From positions 61,070,001 through 61,134,000 of the forward strand of contig JBITNC010000001.1 in the NCBI GenBank assembly GCA_050084985.1: 64,000 bases of DNA, in the 5' to 3' direction. The stretch is from Nageia nagi (lineage: Eukaryota > Pinophyta). The position numbers were made by a program, and so were the translations under genes. Shown piece by piece: positions 48,376-61,827 of this stretch; position 1 is the first letter of the stretch; each line of letters starts with the position of its first letter. Below the pieces are notes generated by a model. It ran no database searches. It was not told the origin of the DNA and was given only the letters and a program-made list of their open reading frames with translations.

Positions 48376-50495
48376 AAAGAGGTCAAAACTTATGCTGAAG
48401 TTTCATCTATCATAAAATTTTGATGCATTAGTTTGTTAATTTGTCAAGTCTATTTTCAAAGTTAGCATTTTCTAAGCCTAAGTCAGTCCTATGTGTCACC
48501 TAGAATTTTGTGTTGCATTTTCATCAAAGTGTGTATTTCATATTTTGGGTCAATGCCTAATTAGTCAAAATCATCCTTATCTAGGATGACTAGGTTGACA
48601 TAATCATCCAAGATGTGGATGACTATGTAGTCATTCAAGTGATTTTCCAAGTTTTCCTTCATTTGGATGAATCATAATTAGATCATCTAGTTGAAGGATG
48701 ATTTATAGTCATTAAATTTTGAAAAAAATAAATTCTCTATAAAAAAAAAATATAGAGAAGTATCTTACATCTTACATTAAAAAAATAAAAATTATATAAA
48801 GTTAAATTAATCACAACATCATTCTACAATTATAAACACAAGATTTGAAAACTTGCTATTTTGTAATAGAATCAGAAGGTTTACAACACTAACTATTTTA
48901 TTATGGGCATGTAAATCTTATTTTCCATCGCTTATGTAGGTCTTTCTCATGTTTCAACTATCTTATATTTATTTTATATTCTACAAACCCTCTTCTTCCT
49001 ATTTGTAGAATCATATTACTATTTTACAATCTACCTTTGTAGCATACACCTACAAGATGTCCTTTTAGCTATTTGTAGCTTGTCTTATATTCTTTTTTAA
49101 TTTCAATTATAAATTTTGCTTGTTTTAATTCCTATTCATTAGGAAATTAAAACAACATCTAGAATCTTTATACAAAGTAGGCGTAAATAACACATGTAGG
49201 GTTTGATCTACCTTTTTCATGGAGGCTCTTACCCACCACTAGGTGGACCTCCTAGGCCTACTACTACCATTCTTATCCAATGATTTATTGTATTCTATGT
49301 GGTCAAATTTATCATTTGCTCAAGCAGTTATTTTAGTGCTCAACATAGTGAAAGTCAATAGGCAAATAATCAAATGAACCTATCACAATCATTATTTTTA
49401 CTTTTAATTTTTCTTTCTTACCCAAATTAATCATCTAAATGATCCTTGATCACCTAGACAACTTGATTAACCCTAGTTGTTTGGATGACTTGCAATCACT
49501 AGGCTAATATTTCTAGTCTATGTCATACTTTGTACACTTTCAATCATGCTCATTTTTTTTTGGTCTATTTAGTCAAATAGTCAAGCATCTTGTCTTGTCA
49601 TTCATCACACCTTCTCATTTGAGGGGGGGAGCTTCACACATGATATAAAATTGATCAAATTTTTGCTTTTTAATAGGTACATCATGAACTTTGTCAAGGG
49701 CATGTTGGGTGCATGGTTAACCTTTCTTGCATTATGAATATTCACTAGATGATTATTAGGTCAACATGATGGATTAGAAATCATGATATTATGATATCAT
49801 CATGTCTGATGAGGTTATTATAGTTCATCATGGTGGATTGGCAATAAACATATTCTAACATCACCATGTTTGACATTATCAATTTAGCATGACATGATTG
49901 ATTGGTGATTAATATACTCAGACATCATCATGTTTAGCTTAATCATTCTTGTGCAAATGTCATATGCCTACATGTTATGGATTCAATCTTGGTAGGTCTA
50001 TGTGCCTATGATCATTTCCCTATGAATAAGGGGGAAAAAATAATCATGTCTCATAGATACACTTTGACTTCTAGGGCAAAGTAGAGGACATTCCCTTCAA
50101 TTGCTAGGGAAAAGTAGAGATCATTTCCCTTTCAACACTTAGATTAGATTATATTAAAAAATTTCTTTATCATTTACTTGATCCATTTTTCATATTTTTT
50201 TATAGGTCCATGATCATGAGATCTGATTCTATCTTATAGGGCCTATCCTATGTCAAAACTAGACATTGTTGGATCCTCATGGTACTCAATTCCATCTTAT
50301 ATGACCTATCATGTGTTGAAACCAAATTAAGATCAAGTGATTTAGGATGATTTTATATGACCTTTTATGCATTAAAACCAGCTCTCATCCTAATTATTTT
50401 GTTATAATTTATCATGTATCATAAGCATTTATCATTTCACATATTTTTGTACTAAGCTTCTCATAGGTTTGGAGCTCAACACAAAAAGGGACAAC
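48376..50495 (+). other. E6 post-pol region, last part, with short tandem repeats and PPT
   Basis: Non-coding. It holds three units of about 63 bp at 49745-49940 and a pair of CTAGGG(C/A)AAAGTAGAG units near 50073-50125. It ends with the purine tract ACAAAAAGGGACAAC (50481-50495) next to the LTR. Confidence 0.55.
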
Positions 50496-51709
50496 TGTAA
50501 ACACCCTAAAAATGTGTTTTTCTTTGTTGGTAGGGTTATATATATATTTAGTCATATATCATGTTTTACATTATCATGTTTGATTAACATGTGTTTGTAG
50601 GTCCTTCGATTAGATTAATCAATTTAGTCTTAGCCTTTTTATTTTGCTAACATATTTGACCCCAATTGCTTGGAAGATTTGTTAGTCACTTAGATGACCT
50701 TGAAGACATCATAATATCAATATGATTTGGGTTGAGCATTATAAAATTCAATTGGCACACATTCAAAGCTTCTTCTTTGATTTTCACACTTTGACACATA
50801 CAAACTCTATGACCTCTACACTTTCTAATGCCTATACTAGAGCTTTGTGAGATCATTGTGAAGCATACATCGAATCAAGAACATTCCTCTTCAATCCTTG
50901 GGCAAACTTCTTCATCAAAAATGGATTAAGTTACTCTTTGACCATTTGAGGTTTTATTTGAGATAACTAATGACATTTTTCCTTGTTATTTCCATATTTC
51001 AAGATTAATTCATCATTGAATAAAGCTTATATCCTTTTATTTTAAATTTACACTTGCATTTGTGTGGCATATAGACATTTATTAGGCTAATTGCATCTTA
51101 GGGTCTAGGATAGGGTATGAGATTTAGGGTATAAAACCCTAGGGTTGTTAAATCTTTGTTGATTTAATTGCATCCTTATCTCAGATCTATTATTCTTAGC
51201 TTTGAATTTAGGATCTACATTATCATACATTGTCATTTAATTGTATCTTTACACATGCATTTGTATTTATAAAATAATTGATGTCATTTATCAATTTAGC
51301 ATAGATATACTATACTCATTTGTCAATTTTCATTGTTAAAACATTTAGTATCAATATTTAATGAGTTTAGCATACATTTGCATCCTAGGCATTGATATAT
51401 TTATGAGCATCCATTTGATTATAGACTAAGGGGATCTACAACCTTATAGAGTTGGGGTTCTACCTCATTTTGGACAATCACAAGGTCCAAAGGATTTATG
51501 ATTTGAGGTACCCTTTGATCCTTGTTATTTCATTTTCATATTTGACTACACATTAACATCATTGAAGACTAGGGATCATTCTCAAACCTTGCTTTTACCA
51601 TTCTTTGTCACAATATAACACAGGAAAATTTACAATTTAATATCTTGAATATTGGAATACTCATGAGTGGTTTGAGCATTTGATGTGTTGAGGATTTGGG
51701 GTATTCACA
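50496..51709 (+). repeat. E6 3' LTR, 1214 bp
   Basis: Starts TGTAAACACCC after a gypsy-type PPT and ends GGGTATTCACA, imperfect inverted ends. The last 520 bp match 27718-28236. The next base lies inside a gypsy RNase H frame, so E6 was inserted there. Confidence 0.82.
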
Positions 51710-52015
51710 CATGGTAGAATATAAAGCACTTTTACTGAGATTAGAATTAGAACTTTCATTTGATTTCACTACTCTCCATATTTATGGTAATTCTGAGCTA
51801 ATATTAAATCAAATTAAATGAATTTATTAATGCAAGAACAAAACCTCAATATGTATAGATCTTTGGTTTATCAACTTCTCAAGAGATTTAATGATTATAC
51901 CATTGAGTTTGCTCCAATATCAACAAACAAATTTGTGTATCTTAAGAAAAGTAACTTTAAAAGAAATGTTAAAAGAAAAATAAAAATCCTTCTTTTATCC
52001 AATAAGATAACATAA
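51710..52015 (+). pseudogene. Gypsy RNase H remnant flanking E6
   Basis: Directly after the E6 LTR the plus strand reads EYKALLLRLELELSFDFTTLHIYGNSELILNQI, then MYRSLVYQLLKRFNDYTIEFAP. This is the second half of a Ty3/gypsy RNase H (EYEALLLGL...GDSELVINQ type), with the catalytic-region Asp of GDS read as Asn. It is the target gene into which E6 inserted. Its upstream half is not in the window because the left end of E6 is lost. Confidence 0.85.
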
Positions 52016-53469
52016 AGCAAGAGAAATGAATGTAGAATGGAAAAAATTATTGATTTAATTTAAAATAAAAAATAAAATCTTCCTTTATCTAATAAGATAA
52101 CCTAAGTGGCATGAATGTAGAATGGAAAAGGAAGTTAAAATTACTCAAAATACAATAAAATACTTTAAGAAATTCATGGAGAATATATCGATAGGAAATG
52201 GTAAGTAACACATTAGTGCATAGAAGGGGTATTTTTAATAACAAGCTTAAGTATTTATATATTAATATGTATTTCATAAGGGGAGGGGTTTTTATTGAGC
52301 TTTAGGATGCTAATCAAAACATGTATGATTATGAAGTTAATCTAGCAAGTTATCACTACCTCTTGAATGGTTTAAAAGTTGGTTACAACAAGAAATGCAA
52401 AATTCTTTATAACAAAAAATAGTTAAATTAATTACATTTACATAAACAATGCATAAATGAAGTTCATTTACATAGAGTAAATATTAACATTTACACCAAA
52501 TTGATATAAATGAAGGGTTAGCTATTTAAGCATGCTTTACTATCTTGATTGTGTTCAATTGGATGACTAATATTTTTATGGTGGAATTACATAGATCAAC
52601 ATATAACTAATTATGGATATTGAATTTCATAAAGTGGGAAGGGAATTCAAACTTTATGGACGTGCCTATAAAACCATCCATAGAGCTTTTTGTTTCACAT
52701 AATTAGTTGTGCTTACACCATATCTTTGTATTTTATTATTTCAATTTGGCATTTAAAAATTTTAGTTGTTGGGAAGGGAAGGAAGGGCATGGGAAAATGA
52801 GGATTGAAGAGGCACAAGAAGGTCCACCAAGCTTGTCATTCGATGCCTTACAAGGAGAGGAGGTGTGAAGTGCATAAGCAGTCTTATCTCATCTTATCTA
52901 CAAAGAGACATGTGTAGTTATCATCATACTTCTTAATAATTTGATAAAGGATGTTATTACCTACACCCACCTATGTCAAGTATGCTATAATAAGAATACC
53001 ATCACTTTCAATGAATTTAACAACCCAAATCCACTATGTATTCTCTTGCCTTATTTATTTTGAAGCTATGATGTGTGAGACTAGATGCTTGTTCTTTTTA
53101 TTGAATATATGTATTGTTGTGTGCATTTATTTATGATGATATTATTATTCAATTTTGAATATTAGATACTATTCTTGTCATATTTTCTATTATTGTACAT
53201 GTTATTAAGGATGTTCTTATTATGATGTGTGGAATAGGTGTATGAAGGTGAGATGCTCTTGAATGGATTGGAAATGATACAATGAAGGTAATTCTAAGAT
53301 CTTAAAGATCTAAATGAACACCTCATACAACTATCAAGGTAAGATGACCCACATGTAGCAACATGAGGCCAAGATGTTCAACTAGATTAGGAGGCTCTTA
53401 AAAAAATATATATAATTCTTATTATTATCAAATCAGATACATGTATTACAATTTATGCATAGAAATATC
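52016..53469. other. AT-rich stretch without recognised genes
   Basis: Possibly the decayed continuation of the gypsy element at 51710. No motif I can support. Confidence 0.4.
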
Positions 53470-53907
53470 TAAGATGTCTAGAACTGAATGGTTCTTGCTC
53501 CTATTTTTTCCCATGGTGGAAAGTCTATAGCAACTTGTTCCTTTTTTTTCCATAATAACATATGGACCTAGCCAATTTGGCTCAAAATTTCCCTTGACCT
53601 TATCATTTGATTTTATTTAATTGATATTTTCTTTGAGTACAAAATATCCTACTTGAACATTATGGGGATTTACCTTTTTCTCATATGATATTTTGAGTTT
53701 TGCATGATATAGCTTTGGATGCATAATTACATGGATCTATTTTTCATCTTAATCATCCAATTGTTACATTCTCACTTTTCTTGTTGATTCATTTAGAACA
53801 TCTCCTTGCTTGGAAATCCTCAATGAGGAGAATTCCAACTCTAATGGGATAAATACCTCATCATCATAATCTAATGAGAAAGGTTTTTCTCTTATAGCTA
53901 TCCTTAT
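53470..53907 (-). pseudogene. E10: gypsy integrase C-terminal part, minus strand
   Basis: Minus-strand frames give TSIRIAIREKPFSLDYDDE, LELEFSSLRI, KVNPHNVQVGYFVLK and KGNFEPNWLGPYVI, the ending of a gypsy integrase with its GPY module. It is cut at 53907 by E9 and continues at 61828. Confidence 0.88.
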
Positions 53908-55253
53908 TATTGGCTTATGGTGTTGTCATTGTTGTCAAAGTGACTGATAATATAAGATGCTACCATTGGTGTGTTACCATTACTATCCATAACACACTAT
54001 CCCATTATACCAAAAGTGAACAAGTCTTTCAGTGTTGAATGATAGTTCTTATTGAAGTTCTTCAATGTACTAGTAATGAGGTGTTATCTTTAGTGTAGTA
54101 GTAATGAGGTATTAAGTGTATTTTACTAGTATATTAAATGCATCCTTTTTATATAAATATCCTTGAAATAAGTATTCCATAACCAAGAGATTTTAATCCA
54201 AATATGTATAAGGTTTGCCAAGTGTCTAAGAGATGTACAAAAGGTTTGCTAATTGTTGAGCAAGGTATTGGCATTATTGTCAACACACATTGTTAGGCAT
54301 GTACTGGTGAATTTATTATATAGTTATCATGATGTTATAAGTGGTTCACTTGAAGTTATTTTATTTTCATATATAATATATTAGATACTATTTGAGAATA
54401 TTTTGGATGTGTTAGTTGGTTGCAAGGAAGATGATAGTAAGTGGAATTATTTGAAAAAATATCCGTCATTTTGGAAAGGTATAATTTTTATAGGTGCATC
54501 TAATTAAGTTGATTATTTTTTCATTAGATATCCCTCAAAGAGACCTTTCCAATGAATATATATATTATATATATACCTTTCATAAAGATTTGACCTTCAT
54601 TTAAGCCATTTTGGTTAGGGGACATTTTGGAGGCTTGATTACATTTATCTTATTTTAAAAGGACAAAAAAAGGAAGGGTTTTCTTAGAGGGTGTGAGAGA
54701 TGGTTGAATTCAATATGTGTATGTGTTAAAGAAAAGAATTGAGATGCAAAGATTGAGATCATTATTGTGCAGAGTATGAGTTTTGGTCTAGAGTATGAGT
54801 TTGTTTGTATGTAGGGTTTGAGAAGATTATAGAGTTTGGACAAAAGCATTCAAAGAAAGAGTTTTATGAGCTAGAACATTCAAGGTCTTTTGATAGAGTT
54901 TAATTATCTTCATCAAAGTTTTATGATTTTCTAGTTGGTGCTGGTAAATTAGGGGATTGATATCTCATTCTAGTTGATGCTAGTAAATCAAGGGTTAGTG
55001 CTCTTTCTAGTGGGTACTAGTAAATTATTTGTAAAGTTGGTGCTTTACAAAGGTTGGATTTGGATGGAAGTATAAGTAGTCATTTTTGAGGATGTAGCCA
55101 AATTGGTGAACCTCATTACATCTTATGCTATGTGATGTTTTAGATGTGTTTATTGTGTATGGTTTCAATTTTTTATTACTTTGGTTTGAAATATTAAGGA
55201 ATTAATTTACTACACTAATTCACCCCCCTCTTAGTATCATTTCACATTTAACA
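53908..55253 (+). repeat. E9 5' LTR, 1346 bp
   Basis: Begins TATTGGCTTATGG (the usual TG has become TA) and ends TCACATTTAACA. Shared block GGATGTAGCCAAATTGGTGAACC at about 55089-55111. It contains several TTGGTGCTGGTAAATTAG-like repeats (about 54935-55045). Confidence 0.88.
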
Positions 55254-55255
55254 AT

Positions 55256-55267
55256 TGGTATGAGAGC
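55256..55267 (+). promoter_or_regulatory. E9 primer-binding site
   Basis: TGGTATGAGAGC, one mismatch to the initiator tRNA-Met type, two bases after the LTR. Confidence 0.85.
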
Positions 55268-55305
55268 CATATCCCTGAAAGATAAGTGATCTTGGATTAG
55301 TCACA

Positions 55306-56840
55306 ATGGGAAAAAGGAAAGGATCAAAGAAATTCCATTTTTTAGTTAAGGTAGATCCTAAAGAGTCTATAGAAGAAGTGTTAGCCATGGCTCTAGAGGT
55401 GAAATAAGACATACAAATAAAAGGAGATACAAGAGATGTATCTATATTAGAAGAGAATTAGAGGAATTTTAAAACCTAAAAAGAGTCTAAAGATGAAGAG
55501 ATAAAAGCTATAGTTAACTTTGAAGGAGAGCTCATGGTTTCCCTTGAAGAATTAGATGTTGAAAGAAGGAATAATTCAAGAATATCCAAGAAATTAAATG
55601 AATATGGTGACCAATTTAAAGATCTTTGCATACAACTTGAAAAGGCAAAAAGGTAGAGGAACATCTAAAGACACAAGCTTGTATTAGTGGTAAATCTTGT
55701 AGCAAATTTGATAAAGATCTTGCTTGCTTAAAGATACAATTGGAAGAAACCATAGCAAAGGAGGAAGCCTTGAGATTACATGTGGAATAATGCAATAGGA
55801 ATGAAGAGATATCAAGAAAAGTTATTTAGGATCTAAAGCTACAAGTAGAAGAAGCCATTAAATTATAGATAAAGAAGAAAGGTATAGCCCATCAAAAACT
55901 TGAAGAGGAAATTGTTTCATTGAAGAAACAACTGGAAGAAGCCAATAAAAAATTGTCCATCAACCGTAAGTTTGAGAAGAGCACAAAGGTTCTATATGAT
56001 ATGTTGAAACAAAAAAGAGATCCTAAGATTAAGTTTGGTCTTGGATATGATGCAAAGAAACTATCATCCTCTAAAGCTACAAAAAAGTAGAGTTCTAATG
56101 CTATAAGAACAAGGAAAAAGGAGGATGAAGCTGATTCATCAAAGGTTTTGGTAAAAGATAAAGAAATTAAGCACAAAATAATAAATAATCAGTTGAAGCA
56201 TAAAATGTCCAATGATAAAAAGAAAAACCATCAAAGAAAAATATATGTAGTAAATCAGAATCAATAGAATAGGTCTTATACTTCTCATATTGTCTATGAT
56301 AATTCATTTTATGGCTATTTTTTTAAATGCAATCAATTTGGACACAAGGTAGCAAGATGTAGATCAAATGGCATGCATGAAAACTTTATAAATCAAAGCT
56401 CATTTACTTCTATGCAAGATGACAATGTAAGATATTTTAGATGCATTTGGTTTGGTCATAAAGTAGTTAATTGTACAACAAACATTAGACCAAAGAATCA
56501 TCTTGGTAGAAATTTATATGCCCTTTAAATTGAACATGATGTACAATGCTTTAACTATAATTCTTATGGGAATATGGAAACGTTTTATAGAATTCCTTTT
56601 GCATCTAATAAATTTTAGGACATGAAATTCTATCAGCTACAAAGAAAGCATCAAAGAAAAGGAAGAAACTATTGTGAACATCAAGGAATAAACAATGATC
56701 AATCTTTAAGAATGAAGAAAAGACAATATCTAAAGAGAAATGGCCGAAATGCTAAAGGAGATAAAATTGATCATAAATCCATACCCAAGCATAAGAAGGT
56801 ATGGAGAAAGGAAGTTAAAGAGGAAAAATGTATCATTAGC
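55306..56840 (+). pseudogene. E9 gag (C-terminal, zinc-knuckle part), decayed
   Basis: ATG at 55306 (MGKRKGSKK) is the first start after the primer-binding site, but the helical gag core that E2 still has is missing. The region reads as long Glu/Lys-rich coiled sequence (55480-56170). Three CCHC knuckles follow: near 56316-56355 (FKCNQFGHKVARC, first Cys lost), near 56430-56475 (FRCIWFGHKVVNC, first Cys lost) and near 56548-56590 (CFNYNSYGN, second Cys and His lost). A Lys/Arg-rich tail follows (56622-56843). Stops are scattered. The three-knuckle design matches E2. Confidence 0.82.
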
Positions 56841-57039
56841 TAGCTGAGTAAATCAAAACAAGAGTAGAAGAAGCAGGGAGTGAGCAAACTTCCACAACAT
56901 TGAAAGGTTCAATGGTAGCACATCCTTAGTGGGAGTACTTTCAAAGAAAAATCTAAAGCTCCTACTATGTAAGAAGTACTTGAGGATGGTGAGTAAGTAA
57001 TAATACTTGGGAGTTTATTGTACTTAATAGTGACTAGAT

Positions 57040-57660
57040 TGTATATTTTGCAGGCAATGTGCATGGTGGCACGATTTTAGGCTAGTCCCAAGGAGACTCA
57101 TATGACAATTGTGAAGAGAATTTTGGTACCTCAAAGGAAAAATGGCTTATGGTTTATCATTTCCAAAAGGTAAGGAATTCACACTTATTACATATTAGGA
57201 TGTAGATTGGATAGGATATGTTAGTTACAAGAAGAGCAATAGTGGAGGTGTTTTTTTATCTTAGTGACAACTTAGTAGCTTGACATAACAAAAAATAGGA
57301 ATTAGTTTCTTTGTCTAGAATAGAGGTAGAGTACATTGTTGCAACATCATGTTGTACATAAGTTATATGGATGAAGAAAACTATAAAGGATATTGGAATA
57401 AATTTCAATAAGCCCATCTCTATTATGTGTGACAATACTAGTGCAATCAATATTTACAAGAATCCAATGATGCACTCTCACACAAAGCACATAGCTAGCA
57501 AGTATCATTTTTGAAGGAGAAAGTGGTAGATGGTGAGGTAAAGTTAGATTTTTCCCCTAAGATAGAGCAAGTGGAAGATATTTTTACAAAACCATTTCCA
57601 ATGAAAATTTTTAAGTACCTTTGTAAAAAATTAGGAGTGGTCACATGTCCTAAGCATTGA
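57040..57660 (+). pseudogene. E9 pol remnant: RT end and RNase H
   Basis: From about 57055 the frames show QAMCMVARF, SPKETHMTIVKRIL (end of RT), ...WIG/GYV-like RNase H start, CDNTSAIN (about 57430), HSHTKHIA and VEDIFTKPFP (about 57565-57600) and KKLGVV. Pol therefore begins only at its extreme end: several kilobases (protease, integrase, most of RT) were deleted between gag and this point, near 56880-57040. Confidence 0.85.
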
Positions 57661-60463
57661 CTAGCTTTCGGGGCCACATTCTCAGAGGGGCATTCTTGTA
57701 CTTGTTCTTTTTTTTACTTCTATTTGTAATTTATGATAATTTTACTAATATTTACCTTAGAATTTGATGTATGAACTCAAAGGGAGTCTTGAACAACCCT
57801 TTGGTTTTGTTATCAAAGGGGGAGATGAATTACCAGAAAAGGTGTGTGTTGCAAACAATTCCAAAGGAGGAGATTGTTGAGAAAAGTGTAGTGATAATAT
57901 TGTCATTATTTTCAACACACTATTATGGATATGTTCAAAACTTGCATAGGAATTTTTAGTGTCTATTTGCTTCAATGTGAAAAGTTGCAAAAATCATCAA
58001 GAAGAAGTCAAAATTGCAAAAATTGTCAAAAAGGTGCAATTCTTGACAATGTTGCTCATGCATGCCAATGGAATGTGCTGTATGATTCAACATGTCATTT
58101 GAAGCATTATTTTTTAGTTTGAAGTGAAGTTGCAGCATTGGATCAATGTTGGTTGGAAGTTGGTATTGGTTTGGATCTCTTGACAATTTTGGTGAAATAG
58201 GTCAATGTCGCTTTGGTGTGTGTTTAGACAGGATGGATCAGTGTGGAACATGTTAGAACATGTGGAAACATGTTTGTATGGTGTTTGAGATGTCAGCTAG
58301 GTGTTTGGACCAATTGTTTTCATTGTTGATACTTAGTTGGACAATTTGGCATATTTTGGGATAGTAATAAAATTAGTCTCAGAGGCTACTTTGAAAGTGA
58401 AATATTAAGAAAATCATGAAGATTTAGACCATAAAAATTTAACTAAAGCTATTTTGTACTAATTTGTGAATATGGTTAAAATTTAAAATAAAATTGACAC
58501 CCTAGTAAAAAATGGCATGAGTTATAAAAAGATAATTTTTCACTTTTCCTAGTTTTGACTGTTGCAAAATCAACCTTGGAGGCCACTTTGAAAGTAGAAT
58601 ATTAAGAAAAATATGTGGATTTGGATCTCAAAATTGTTATTTTAGGGATTAATATATACTAAGAGTTTAATTTTTGAATTTGAATTCAACCAGTGTTTGT
58701 ATGAAGAAATGGTGAGCATTGCAAAATAGCTCCAAAGAACTTTTTTAAGTTTTGGACAGTTTTGTTGTTTTAATGACAATTTTGCTTTGGGGTGTATTTG
58801 ATCAAAATAGATCAATGTTGTGCATGTTGGTATGTGTGAAAATAGTTTAAAACACTATTGTAAATGTTAGCTCAGTGGTTGGATTGATTGGTGGCATTGC
58901 TGGTATTTGTTTGGACAAGTTTGCATTGTGGAACAATTGAAAAATTAGGAGGCCTTATTACAAGTGGAGTTTTGAGAAATCCATAAGGATTTAAGGGTTG
59001 AAACATTTATATGAGGTAGTTCATATTAATTTGAATATATTTTTTTAATTTCAAATCAAAATAAAACCCAAGGAAGATTTTGCAGGAGTTGCAAAAAGCT
59101 AATTTCTTACTTTTTCTAGTTTTAAGCAACCTTACGAATAGTGATTTTTTTGATCAAATTTATCTTTTATATTTATAGAATTGATTGTTTAAGAGTTTCA
59201 TCATGTATAAATCACTAATATTAATAACTTTTATTTTTAAATCACATCAATATGAGGTCCCAAATTATGAGAATCTTTAATGTGCACCAAACCAAGCACG
59301 TGTGCTATTTGACAAAATGTCTTCAAATCTTCATCAAAGGCCACTTTACAAAAAGTACTGTGCACAAACTATGAGAATTTAGATATTTAAATTTTGATAG
59401 AATGTAGTTGGTTGTATGGATAATATGTGTACAAATTTCATGTTAAACAATTAACCTAATAAGAAGTTATGGCCCATCGAAAATGCCTCCAGAGCTTTTT
59501 TTTCCTATTTTCCCAACTTTGACGTTTGAGGTGTTTGACAGGATTATTGATTTCTTACTTTCGATTTGCTGAAAAAAAGGAGAGCAAGATTTTATTTACA
59601 TCATGCTTTTGGCCTTGATTTATTGAGCTAATATATCTCCATTACATCCAATTGTATTCCTCTTGGTGAAGTTGATTTTGAAAAGGCTTGAATGTGAAGT
59701 GATCTTGTTGTTGATCTATTGGTTGATAATGATGGGAATATGACATTATTATTTTTCATTGCATGAGTTACTATTGGATACTAGTGCCACATACAAGAAT
59801 TTTTAGATTGCTAGTGTTATCAATTGGATGTTATGTGAAGACAAGGAGAGAAGAATGAATATCATTAAAGCAGTTGACACTTGGTGATAAAGGATTATAA
59901 AATTGTACTATGCTAATTTCTTTCAAAGGATTTTGTGGATAAGTGGATGTTATTATTGCTATGGATTAAAGTGTTTTTTCTATAAGCATTTCTTGGAAGC
60001 TCATATGCATCAATTGCTGCCATTGGTATTGTTATAACAATGTTGCTACTATTATTGATTAGATACATGGTGTTTATGTTTGCATCATTAGAAAGTTTGT
60101 ATTATTGGTCAAAGGTGACATGGAAATGTAGTAGGAAAATTTTTCAATCATGATGATGCATTCATGTGTGCTAATCACTTGGTAAAATGTTGATCCTTAT
60201 ATGCATAGGTCATCTTGTTATCATTATTACTGCTATTATTTGTTGGGTCATTGATGTTGCTAATGATGGTAAAGTGATATATTACCATGAATTTGTGTTA
60301 TTATATTGATGTGTACTAATATGAAAGTTTCCATTAAGTTTCTTAAGTGATTTTCAATCATAAAGTACCATTCTGATCAAAGCTTACACCTTTTTCATTA
60401 TTGACAAAAAGGGGGAGAGAAGAATATGATTGGAGTTTTGACAACAATTCTAAAGGAGAAGAT
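57661..60463 (+). other. E9 post-pol region with two PPT-like blocks
   Basis: First block 57690-57880: four purine runs as in E1, the last followed by TTGTTGAGAAAAGTG, which looks like an LTR start. Second block 60400-60463: GACAAAAAGGGGGAGAG...AAAGGAGAAGAT, next to the real 3' LTR. Between them lies 2.5 kb of non-coding DNA with loose long-period repeats (about 58180-59580) sharing GGAGGCCACTTTGAAAGT or similar. No proteins recognised. Confidence 0.65.
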
Positions 60464-61105
60464 TATCGACTTATGGTGTTGTCATTATTGTCAAAGTGAA
60501 TGATGATATAAGATGCTACCATTGATATGTTACCATTGATATCCATAATAAACTATCCCATAATGCCAAAGGTGAAAAAGTCTTTCAGTTTTGAATGATA
60601 ATTCTTGTTGAAGTTCTTCATTGTACTAGTAATGAGGTTTCATCTTTAGTGTAGTAGTAATGAGGTGTTAAGTGTATTTTTCTAGTATACCAACTACATC
60701 CTTTTCATGTAAATGCCCTTGCAAGAAGTATTCCAAACACTAAAGATTTGAATCCAAACATGTACAAGGTTTTTTAAGTGTCTAAGAGATGTAGAACAAG
60801 GTTTGCTAATTGTTAAGCAAGGTATTGTCATTATTGTCAACATACTTTGTTAGGCATGTACTGGTGAATTTATTATATAGCTATAATGATGTTGTAAGTG
60901 GTTCACTTGAATTTTTTTATTCTTGTATATAATATATCAAATACTATTTGAGAATATTTTGGATGTGTTGGTTGGTTGCAAGGAAGATGATAGTAAGTGG
61001 AATTATTTGAGAAAATATTAGTCATTTTTGGAAAGCTATATCTTTTTATAGGTGCATATAATTGATTTGATTATTTCTTCATTAGATATCCCTCAAAAAT
61101 ACCTT

Positions 61106-61141
<36 letters not shown>

Positions 61142-61827
61142 CTTTCATAAATATTTGACCTTGATTTAAGCCATTTTGGTTAGGGGACATTTTGGAGGCT
61201 CATTAGCATAAGGGGCATTTAGGAGGCTAGAATATGTATTTCTTATTTTAAAAGGTTAGAAAAATAAGGGTTTCTCTTACAGGGTGTGAGATATGGTTGA
61301 ATTCAATATGTTTATGTGTTGAAAAAAAGAATTGAGATGCAAAGATTGATATCATCATTGTGTAGAGTATGAGTTTGTTTGTATGCATGGTTTGAGAAGA
61401 TTGTAGAGTTTGGACAAAAGCATTCAAAGAAAAAGTTTTATGAGCTATACCATTCAAGATATTTTGATAGGGTTTAATCATCTTCATCAGAGTTTTATGA
61501 TTTTCAACTTGGTGTTGGTAAATCAAGGGATTGATATCTCCTTCCAGTTGATGTTGGTAAATTAGGTGTTGGTGCTCCTTCTAGTGGATGCTAGTAAATC
61601 ATTTGTAAAGTTGGTGCTTTACAAAAGCTGAATTTGGATGGAAGTTCAAGCAATCATTTTCGAAGATGTATCCAAATTGGTGAACATCATTACATCTTGT
61701 GTTATGTAATGTTTTAGATATGTTTATTGTGTATGGCTTCAATTTTGTATTACTTTGGTTTGAAATATTGAGAAATTAATTTACTACATTGATTCATCCC
61801 CCTCTCAGTATCATTGTGAGATTAACA
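60464..61827 (+). repeat. E9 3' LTR, 1364 bp
   Basis: Begins TATCGACTTATGG after AAAGGAGAAGAT and ends GTGAGATTAACA. It carries a 30-bp (AT)n tract at about 61111-61140, longer than in the 5' LTR, and the shared block at about 61653-61676. Confidence 0.88.

Larger units (their letters stand above)
53908..61827 (+). mobile_element. E9: Ty1/copia element, 7920 bp, internally deleted
   Basis: Two LTRs (53908-55253 and 60464-61827), about 90% identical by eye, with the perfect TSD CTTAT (53903-53907 and 61828-61832). It contains a primer-binding site, gag with three decayed zinc knuckles, only the RNase H end of pol, and a 2.8-kb post-pol region. Protease, integrase and most of RT are missing. 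It is inserted in the integrase of the minus-strand gypsy remnant E10. Gag and LTR features group it with E1 and E2. Confidence 0.93.

Noticed and set aside
55476-56176. Minus-strand frames rich in Leu, Phe and Ser
   Set aside because: Shadows of the Glu/Lys-rich gag coding on the plus strand.
56622-56843. Small basic protein gene
   Set aside because: It is the Lys/Arg-rich tail of the E9 gag after its zinc knuckles.
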